DNA from: Hyphomicrobiales bacterium | GTDB lineage: Bacteria > Pseudomonadota > Alphaproteobacteria > Rhizobiales > Rhizobiaceae | Assembly (NCBI GenBank): GCA_900468535.1 | Contig: UBTY01000021.1 | Location: 62,001-126,000 of the forward strand | Direction of reading: 5' to 3' | Length of the DNA: 64,000 bases | Part shown: one piece after another, positions 58,603 to 64,000 of the stretch | Position numbering within the stretch: position 1 is the first letter of the stretch | How the letters are laid out: every line of letters starts with the position of its first letter | The notes under the pieces: model-generated | Databases searched by the model: none | What the model was told of the DNA's origin: nothing | What the model saw: only the letters and a program-made list of their open reading frames with translations | Program-made: the position numbers and the translations under genes

Positions 58603-59423
58603 ACCGCCGTCAGCTTTACACCGGCATCACGGCGCTGCTTGCCTCCGGCGTGATCTTCGTGCTGCCGTTCCTTTTCATCTTCGTCACGGCTGCCAAGACC
58701 AAGCAGGACGCAGCGACGCTGACCTTCAGCCTGCCCCGCGAATGGCATCTCTGGCAGAATTTCATGGAGGTTGTGCAGACTCGCAACTATATGCTTCTGC
58801 TCGCCTACTTCAACTCGACCGTCATCACGGTGGTCGCGGTCACGCTGCTCGTGCTGTTCGGCGCCATGGTTGGCTACGTCCTGCAACGCCGTCCTTCGCG
58901 CTGGAATACCGTGATCTACGGGGCCGTTCTTGCTGGCCTCATGATCCCTCCGGCCGTTGTCCCGACCATCTGGGTCCTGCAATCGCTCGGACTGTTCAAG
59001 ACGATCTCGGGGATGATCCTCATTCAGGTCGCCTATGGCCTTGCTTTTACCGTGCTGCTGTTTCGCAGTTTCATCGCCACCATTCCACGTGACCTCGATG
59101 AAGCCGCCATCATCGACGGCGCAAAGCCTCTGCAGATCTTCTTCCGGGTCGTCCTGCCACTTCTGAAACCGGTCACGGTGACAGTCATCGTCGTGCAGTC
59201 CATCGCGATCTTCAACGATTTCACGAACCCGCTCTACTACCTGCCGGGTCGCGAGAACGTGACGGTGCAGTTGACGCTCTATAACTTCCAGGGGCAGTTC
59301 CAGACCCAGTTCAATCTCCTCTTCATGAACATCCTGCTGGTCACCATTCCGCCCCTCATCGTTTTCGTATTTTTCAACCGGCAGATCGTGGCAGGCATGA
59401 CTGCCGGCGCCGTGAAGGGATAA
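58599..59423 (+). CDS. Sugar ABC permease, MalG/UgpE type
   Basis: 274 residues from the ATG at 58599, coupled to the previous stop; the same frame stays open to 58020 only as an alternative frame of the preceding gene. Six hydrophobic segments, AAKTKQDAATLTFSLPREWH near the N-terminus, and the permease loop DLDEAAIIDGAKPLQIFFRV near residue 165 with VLPLLKPVTVTVIVVQSIAI. Second membrane subunit of the importer. The ATPase gene follows three bases after the stop. Confidence 0.93.
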   Translation: MNRRQLYTGITALLASGVIFVLPFLFIFVTAAKTKQDAATLTFSLPREWHLWQNFMEVVQTRNYMLLLAYFNSTVITVVAVTLLVLFGAMVGYVLQRRPSRWNTVIYGAVLAGLMIPPAVVPTIWVLQSLGLFKTISGMILIQVAYGLAFTVLLFRSFIATIPRDLDEAAIIDGAKPLQIFFRVVLPLLKPVTVTVIVVQSIAIFNDFTNPLYYLPGRENVTVQLTLYNFQGQFQTQFNLLFMNILLVTIPPLIVFVFFNRQIVAGMTAGAVKG

Positions 59424-59426
59424 GTC

Positions 59427-60410
59427 ATGACATCAGTCGTTCTTGAAGATGTCCGCAAAAGCTTTGGCAGCCTCGACGTGATAAAGGGCGTCGATCTGAC
59501 GATCGAGGCTGGCGAGTTCTGCGTGTTTGTCGGTCCTTCCGGCTGCGGAAAATCAACGCTGCTGCGCATCATCTCCGGCCTCGAAACGTCCACCTCGGGC
59601 AAGATCCTTATTGGTGGCAAGGATGTCACGGAAGCCGAGCCTTCCCAGCGCGGCATCGCCATGGTCTTTCAGTCCTATGCACTTTATCCGCATCTGACCG
59701 TGGCCGAGAATATCGGTTTCGGCCTGTCGCTCGCACGCCGCCCGAAGGCCGAAATCGCCGAGAAGGTGAAGCAGACCGCAGACATCCTGCAGCTCTCGCA
59801 TCTGCTCGATCGCAAGCCGAAGGCTCTCTCCGGCGGCCAGCGCCAGCGCGTAGCGATCGGCCGTGCCATCATCCGCAATCCACAGGTGTTCCTGTTCGAC
59901 GAACCGCTTTCGAACCTCGACGCCTCGTTGCGTTCGCAGATGCGCCTCGAGCTCACGGAACTGCACGCGAAGCTCGGAGCCACGATGATCTATGTCACGC
60001 ACGACCAGGTCGAGGCGATGACGATGGCCGACAAGATCGTTGTCCTGAACGGCGGCAAGGTCGAGCAGGTCGGCAGTCCGATGACGCTCTACAACAACCC
60101 CGCTTCGCCCTTCGTCGCCGGCTTTATCGGCTCACCGAAGATGAACCTCTTCGATGGCGAGATCGCGGAAAAAGAGGGCTGCAAGACCTACGGCATCAGG
60201 CCTGAGCACATTACGCTTTCGGAAAACGAGGGGAAATGGCGCGGAAAGGTCAGGCATATCGAAAGGCTCGGCGCCGACACGGTGGTTTTTCTGGACGCCG
60301 ATCGGCTGCCGTCTCTCGTCGCCAGAACGGATGGAGATCGGCCGCTGTCGATCGGCCAGACGCTCTTTGCCTCGCCAGTTCAAGGAAAAGAACACCGGTT
60401 CTCTCAATAG
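59427..60410 (+). CDS. Sugar ABC importer ATPase, MalK/UgpC/MsmX type
   Basis: 327 residues; Walker [10 protein letters not shown] near residue 36, [20 protein letters not shown], signature [16 protein letters not shown] near residue 133, Walker [17 protein letters not shown], and H-loop [15 protein letters not shown]. The family's usual C-terminal regulatory domain starts normally ([19 protein letters not shown]) but the protein ends about 25 to 40 residues earlier than typical UgpC-like ATPases. Last gene of the rhamnoside operon, followed by a convergent-gene terminator. Confidence 0.92.
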   Translation: MTSVVLEDVRKSFGSLDVIKGVDLTIEAGEFCVFVGPSGCGKSTLLRIISGLETSTSGKILIGGKDVTEAEPSQRGIAMVFQSYALYPHLTVAENIGFGLSLARRPKAEIAEKVKQTADILQLSHLLDRKPKALSGGQRQRVAIGRAIIRNPQVFLFDEPLSNLDASLRSQMRLELTELHAKLGATMIYVTHDQVEAMTMADKIVVLNGGKVEQVGSPMTLYNNPASPFVAGFIGSPKMNLFDGEIAEKEGCKTYGIRPEHITLSENEGKWRGKVRHIERLGADTVVFLDADRLPSLVARTDGDRPLSIGQTLFASPVQGKEHRFSQ

Positions 60411-60426
60411 CATCCACTGCTGGCGC

Positions 60427-60457
60427 CAAGGCTCCCAAAACTTGTTTGGGAGCCTTG
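60427..60457. terminator. Bidirectional terminator between convergent operons
   Basis: CAAGGCTCCCAAA-ACTTG-TTTGGGAGCCTTG, perfect 13-bp stem and five-base loop, 16 bases after the ATPase stop and 23 bases from the stop of the convergent RidA gene. Confidence 0.85.
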
Positions 60458-60480
60458 ATACCGCCCGGCATCGAAGATCG

Positions 60481-60852
60481 TCAGATGACGGCTGTCGCGA
60501 GGATTTCGAGCCGGATGCCCGCGGACAAAAGGTTGGTGACTACGGTCGCCCGGACCGGGAATTTCTCTTTGAAAAACTCCCGGTACACCGCGTTGAAACC
60601 CGGCGCGTCGGTGCGATCGATCAGATAGACCTGAACCTGTACGACATCGGATAGACCTCCCCCGGTAGCTTCAAGAGCCTGACGCAGGTTCAGAAGGGCT
60701 TGCCGCGTTTGCTCTTCGATACTGCCCGTCACCAGTTCGCCGGTTTCCGGTATTTTGGCGATATGGGCGGAGCGCACGATGCGACCAGCCTTGACGGTGC
60801 CGCTGAGAGGCGCTTTCGATGCAGTGATACCGGTTTGGACTTTCTCGAACAT
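60481..60852 (-). CDS. RidA-family (YjgF/UK114) protein, copy 2
   Basis: 123 residues from the ATG at 60852, four bases after the previous gene; a longer frame upstream only overlaps the neighbouring RidA gene. The RidA pattern includes SGTVKAGRIVRSAHIAKIPE, GSIEEQTRQALLNLRQALEA and DVVQVQVYLIDRTDAPGFNA, with the conserved Arg-Ala-Thr in EKFPVRATVVTNLL. RidA proteins hydrolyse reactive enamine/imine intermediates, such as those made by PLP enzymes and amine oxidation. It is a tandem paralogue of the next gene and probably part of the amine catabolic operon. Confidence 0.9.
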   Translation of the reverse strand: MFEKVQTGITASKAPLSGTVKAGRIVRSAHIAKIPETGELVTGSIEEQTRQALLNLRQALEATGGGLSDVVQVQVYLIDRTDAPGFNAVYREFFKEKFPVRATVVTNLLSAGIRLEILATAVI

Positions 60853-60856
60853 CTGA

Positions 60857-61258
60857 TCAATTTCCCGACGGCTGGCCGGCGTTACCGAGCACCGCGTGAG
60901 CGAGAATTTCGATGCGAAGCCCCTCCGACAGGAGTTCCTTGACGACGACTGTCGCGCGTACGGGATAAGGCTCCTTGAAGAACTCGGCATAGACCTTGTT
61001 CATTCCCGCTGAATCCGTCTTCTCGACGAGAAAGACCTGGACCTGCACGACATCCGCCAGCGTACCACCGGCCGCACGGATCGCGATATCGAGGTTCTGC
61101 AGCGTGCGGCGCGTCTGCATTTCAATATCGCCGAGCACAAGCTCACCGGTAACTGGATGCTCGGAAATATGAACCGACCAGACGAGATTACCGGCGCGAA
61201 CCACTTCGCTGACCGGAATATCCGCCGGTTCTGACCCGGTATCGATGACGTCAAACAT
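60857..61258 (-). CDS. RidA-family (YjgF/UK114) protein, copy 1
   Basis: 133 residues, ATG preceded by AAGGAG. Pattern VVRAGNLVWSVHISEHPVTG, GDIEMQTRRTLQNLDIAIRA and DVVQVQVFLVEKTDSAGMNK, with EPYPVRATVVVKELL; the Arg expected to bind the substrate carboxylate is present. It differs clearly from copy 2 (roughly half identical by eye), so the two are old paralogues, possibly acting on different imines or as a hetero-oligomer. It starts twelve bases after the deacetylase-like gene. Confidence 0.91.
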   Translation of the reverse strand: MFDVIDTGSEPADIPVSEVVRAGNLVWSVHISEHPVTGELVLGDIEMQTRRTLQNLDIAIRAAGGTLADVVQVQVFLVEKTDSAGMNKVYAEFFKEPYPVRATVVVKELLSEGLRIEILAHAVLGNAGQPSGN

Positions 61259-61270
61259 TATCTATTCTCC

Positions 61271-62308
61271 TTATCGTTCGCGCTCGAAGCCGCTGAAAAA
61301 CGCGGCAAGCGACGTGCCTATACTATCAAGGTTATAGCCGCCCTCCTGCACGATCACCGTCGGCAGGTTCATGGCGGCAAAGAGACCGCCGATCGCACGG
61401 AAGCCGTCATCCGTCACCTTGAAGGGTGAAAGTGGATCGCACCCGTGTGCGTCCCAGCCAGCGGAAAGCACCAGCGCCTCGGCGCCAAAAGCGCATAGTG
61501 CGTTCGCCAAGACAGTGTTGGCTGCGGCGAAAGCCGCGTCGTTGGCGCCAGCTTCGAGTGCTATGTTCAGGGTCGTATCGAGACCGGCACCTTTGCCGCG
61601 CTCGTGCGCAAATCCGCTGAAATATGGATAGCAGCCAGCAGGATCTGCATGAACCGATCCAAAGAAGACTTCGGGCCGCTCCACGAAAATCGATTGTGTT
61701 CCATCGCCATGGTGCATGTCGAAATCGATGACCGCGACGCGTTTGAAGCCCTTCAGGAGCGTCTCTGCCGCGATCGCTGCGTTGTTGAAGTAGCAGAAAC
61801 CATTGGCGCGATCGCGATAGGCGTGATGTCCCGGCGGCCTGGACAAGGCGAAGGCATGTCCTTTCCCCTCCAGGACGGCTGCGGCAGCGCTGACGGCCGC
61901 TTGCGCGCTCCAGTATGCGGCCTCGTATGTTCCTTCTGCCACCGGACAGGAGAGGTCACCGAGATAGAGGCCCGCCTGCGCGTTGACCTTACCTTTCTCG
62001 ATCAGGTCGCGGCTCACCGACGCGCGATCGTGCGGAAACACGTTCGGCATGACGTCGTGCGCGAACCCTGCCTCGCGCCAACGACGATGCGCCTCGCGCA
62101 ACCAGGCGACATAGTCCGCATCATGCACGGCGAGGATCGGCGCCAATCCGTGATCGTCAGGTGCGAGAACGTCGGCTCCGGCATCGATCAGCGCTGCCGT
62201 CAGTCGCTCGGTGCGCGCTGCGGTTTCCTGGGGCGGGATGAACGCACCATTATAGAACGAACGCTCTGGCCGATGTGCGGCCTGACGCGGCGAGAAATAG
62301 GCTTTCAT
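61271..62308 (-). CDS. Histone-deacetylase-family protein, acetylpolyamine amidohydrolase-like
   Basis: 345 residues, the length of bacterial acetylpolyamine amidohydrolases. The arginase/deacetylase fold has its zinc and catalytic residues: RPPGHHAYRD (tandem His, about residue 158), VAVIDFDMHHGDGTQSIF (Asp and His ligands near residue 195), FGSVHADPAGCYPYFSGF and LSAGWDAHGCDPLS (last Asp near residue 283). N-terminal MKAYFSPRQAAHRPERSFYN is typical of this subgroup. It would remove acetyl groups from acetylated polyamines or similar amines. In the operon with an aldehyde dehydrogenase and class III aminotransferase this supports polyamine or acyl-amine catabolism. Confidence 0.89.
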   Translation of the reverse strand: MKAYFSPRQAAHRPERSFYNGAFIPPQETAARTERLTAALIDAGADVLAPDDHGLAPILAVHDADYVAWLREAHRRWREAGFAHDVMPNVFPHDRASVSRDLIEKGKVNAQAGLYLGDLSCPVAEGTYEAAYWSAQAAVSAAAAVLEGKGHAFALSRPPGHHAYRDRANGFCYFNNAAIAAETLLKGFKRVAVIDFDMHHGDGTQSIFVERPEVFFGSVHADPAGCYPYFSGFAHERGKGAGLDTTLNIALEAGANDAAFAAANTVLANALCAFGAEALVLSAGWDAHGCDPLSPFKVTDDGFRAIGGLFAAMNLPTVIVQEGGYNLDSIGTSLAAFFSGFERER

Positions 62309-62315
62309 TGCATTC

Positions 62316-63776
62316 TCATTGCGGCCGGTTGTCGAAGCGGGTCACGAATTTCGTGTTGAGATAGCCGTCGAACGTTTCCGTGCCGCCCTCGCTGCCATGG
62401 CCACTGTCGTTGATCCCGCCGAACGGCGTTTCAGGCAGGGCCAGACCGAAGTGGTTGATGCTGACCATGCCAGCGGCAAGCGCCTGCGATGCGTGCTGCG
62501 CCCGGCTGCTGGAACCGGTGAAGACGTAGGAGGCGAGACCGAAAGGCAGGCCGTTGGCGCGCCGGATGACCTCTTCGAAATCGTTGAACGGTGTCACGGC
62601 GGCGATCGGGCCGAAAGGCTCGTCGTTCATCAGCTTCAGCGCATCGGTGCCACCCGCGACAACCGTGGGAGCGTAGAAGAAGCCGGCATTGCCGATGCGT
62701 TCCCCACCCGTCACGATTTCGGCGCCCTGTTCACGGGCGTCGCGAACGAAATCCTCCATGCTGGTCACCCGTCTGCCATGGCAGAGCGGCCCCATCTGGA
62801 CGCCCTCGTCGAAGCCGTTTCCGACCTTGGTGGCGGCGATCTTCTCGGCGAACCGAGCGAGAAAACGATCGTGCGCCTTCGCCTGCACATAGAAACGGGT
62901 CGGTGAAATGCAGACCTGGCCGGCATTGCGCACCTTCTGCGCAGCGAGTGCGTCCGCCGAGGCATCGATATCAGCATCGTCGAAGACGATGACCGGAGCG
63001 TGTCCACCAAGCTCCATCGTTGAACGCTTCATGTGCCGCCCAGCAAGGGCGGCGAGCACCTTTCCGACCTCTACCGACCCGGTGAAGGAAATCTTCTTGA
63101 CGTCAGGGGCAGCCAGAAGTGTCTCGGAAATATGCGCGGACGAACCCCAGACGATGTTGAGGCAACCGTCGGGCAAGCCCGCCTCCTGCATGAGCCTTGC
63201 GATCGAGACCGTCGAAGACGGCGATTCCGCCGGGCCTTTCAGGATGATGGTGCAACCGCTCGCCAAGGCCGCCACGACCTTGCGCAAAGCCTGGCTGAAG
63301 GGGAAGTTCCAGGGCGTGAAGGCGATGCAGACGCCGACAGGCTCCCGCGTCACAAGCTGCTGCACACGCGGATCGCGAGAGGGGATGATCCGGCCATAGA
63401 TGCGGCGTGCTTCTTCGGCGTGCCAGTCGGCATGATCAGCCGCGAAGCGGATTTCACCGACAGCTTCGGCCAGCGGCTTGCCCTGATCGCGCGTCATGCT
63501 GGCGCCGATTTCCTCGGCATGCTCGCGCGCGAGCTCGGCAAAGCGCCGCAGGATTCGGCCGCGATCAAGCGGCGAACGGTCCTTCCAGCTCTCGAATGCG
63601 CGTTGCGCCGAACTTACGGCCTGCGAGAGATCTGCGTCGGTTGCATGCGGCAGATGACCGATGATCTGGCCCGTGGCGGGATCGCAGACATCCTGGCTCC
63701 GTTCCCTTTCATAGATCCAGCGTTCATCGATGAGCATGCCCAGTCGCTCGTAGCCGAAGTTGCTCGTACCTGACAT
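62316..63776 (-). CDS. NAD(P)-dependent aldehyde dehydrogenase (succinate-semialdehyde/aminoaldehyde type)
   Basis: 486 residues, ATG preceded by GGGAG. Rossmann and catalytic features: TPWNFPFSQALRKVVAALAS with GCTIILKGPAESPSST, FTGSVEVGKVLA, the catalytic Glu in STMELGGHAPVIVFDDAD (about residue 255) and catalytic Cys in NAGQVCISPTRFYV (about residue 289), NDEPFGPIAAVTPF near the C-terminus. It resembles GabD/NAD-dependent succinate-semialdehyde dehydrogenases. Next to the aminotransferase, it would oxidise the aminoaldehyde made by transamination. Confidence 0.91.
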   Translation of the reverse strand: MSGTSNFGYERLGMLIDERWIYERERSQDVCDPATGQIIGHLPHATDADLSQAVSSAQRAFESWKDRSPLDRGRILRRFAELAREHAEEIGASMTRDQGKPLAEAVGEIRFAADHADWHAEEARRIYGRIIPSRDPRVQQLVTREPVGVCIAFTPWNFPFSQALRKVVAALASGCTIILKGPAESPSSTVSIARLMQEAGLPDGCLNIVWGSSAHISETLLAAPDVKKISFTGSVEVGKVLAALAGRHMKRSTMELGGHAPVIVFDDADIDASADALAAQKVRNAGQVCISPTRFYVQAKAHDRFLARFAEKIAATKVGNGFDEGVQMGPLCHGRRVTSMEDFVRDAREQGAEIVTGGERIGNAGFFYAPTVVAGGTDALKLMNDEPFGPIAAVTPFNDFEEVIRRANGLPFGLASYVFTGSSSRAQHASQALAAGMVSINHFGLALPETPFGGINDSGHGSEGGTETFDGYLNTKFVTRFDNRPQ

Positions 63777-63788
63777 CTTGGCTCTCCC

Positions 63789-64000
63789 TCAGGCTACGTA
63801 GCCCTGCGCCCGCGCCCAGACGAGAGTATCGTCAAGCGCCGACTTCATACGTCCGATCAGATCATCGACCTGCTCTTCGGTGATGATCATCGCCGGGCAG
63901 AGGCTGACCATGTCGCCGAGGCCACGGGTGATGACGCCGCGCTCGGTCGCGAACTTGCCAGCATGGTTGGCCACCGCCCAGGCAGGCGGGAAGCTTTCCT
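63789..64000 (-). CDS. Class III aminotransferase, C-terminal part (5' end outside window)
   Basis: The frame is open from the stop at 63789 through base 64000, about 70 residues. The visible C-terminus is typical of class III (omega) aminotransferases: a NHAGKFATERGVITRGLGDM segment, then SLCPAMIITEEQVDDLIGRM and KSALDDTLVWARAQGYVA. The PLP lysine lies outside. A GTG at 63974 could mimic a start but the homology continues upstream of it. Probably the first enzyme of the amine catabolic operon, followed twelve bases later by the aldehyde dehydrogenase gene. Confidence 0.85.
   Translation of the reverse strand, partial: ESFPPAWAVANHAGKFATERGVITRGLGDMVSLCPAMIITEEQVDDLIGRMKSALDDTLVWARAQGYVA

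Noticed and set aside
1-64000. tRNA or rRNA genes, insertion sequences, CRISPR arrays, integrase or attachment sites
   Set aside because: I saw no recognisable transposase or integrase product, no regularly spaced repeats and no RNA-gene signature. A covariance-model search would be needed to exclude small RNAs.

Overview
The window reads as accessory DNA from a GC-rich alphaproteobacterium of the Rhizobiales (Rhizobium, Sinorhizobium/Ensifer or Agrobacterium type). The grounds are a dense set of ABC importers with dedicated regulators, sugar catabolic islands typical of rhizobia, two sites matching the RirA iron-responsive motif TGA-N9-TCA, and the protein families seen. I see no rRNA, tRNA, insertion sequence, phage gene or CRISPR array. 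A large secondary replicon (chromid or megaplasmid) is an inference from the all-catabolic content.

Region by region. (1) 1-5437: a hydroxamate-type siderophore uptake operon on the minus strand (TonB receptor, FhuD-like binding protein, double-length FhuB permease cut by the left edge) with a divergent LysR regulator. (2) 5496-21741: one apparent GntR regulon. It holds a Dpp/Opp-type peptide importer operon that also encodes a second binding-protein-like polypeptide without signal peptide, a VOC protein and a P-loop NTPase/FGE-sulfatase fusion; then a two-domain sulfurtransferase, a fused double ATPase, the GntR/FCD regulator, and an operon for hydantoin racemase, hydantoinase-like amidohydrolase, DHDPS-like lyase, SDR and PatB/MalY C-S lyase. 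Three copies of a 20-bp palindrome lie upstream of the three transcription units. Together they suggest import and breakdown of an unknown cyclic-amide, sulfur-containing compound. (3) 21796-22524: an L,D-transpeptidase lipoprotein. (4) 22864-29709: a pentose/hexose ABC importer with PfkB kinase, GatZ/KbaZ family protein and LacI regulator, probably for tagatose-type sugars or hexitols. (5) 29758-40047: iron-siderophore uptake (two binding proteins, two ATPases, one permease, one TonB receptor, an esterase, a methyltransferase, a PchR-like AraC regulator) with two RirA-like boxes. (6) 40387-52814: a SorC-type regulator, a class II aldolase/dehydrogenase fusion, an ABC importer, and an operon of MtnK, MtnA, a split transketolase and a form IV RuBisCO-like protein. 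A shared operator-like motif links the SorC gene to the divergent transporter/mtnK promoter. This is the best candidate for a little-described pathway, for salvage of 5-methylthioribose, 5-deoxyribose or a related 5-modified pentose. (7) 52841-60410: LacI regulator, GH78 alpha-L-rhamnosidase and a CUT1-type oligosaccharide importer. (8) 60481-64000: two RidA paralogues, acetylpolyamine-amidohydrolase-like protein, aldehyde dehydrogenase and the 3' end of a class III aminotransferase, looking like amine/polyamine catabolism.

Within most units the genes overlap by 1-4 bases (ATGA, GTGA, TGATG, TAATG), which implies translational coupling. Strong hairpins sit between binding-protein and membrane-component genes in several importers and at convergent gene ends. 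All assignments rest on reading the sequence; no database search was run.
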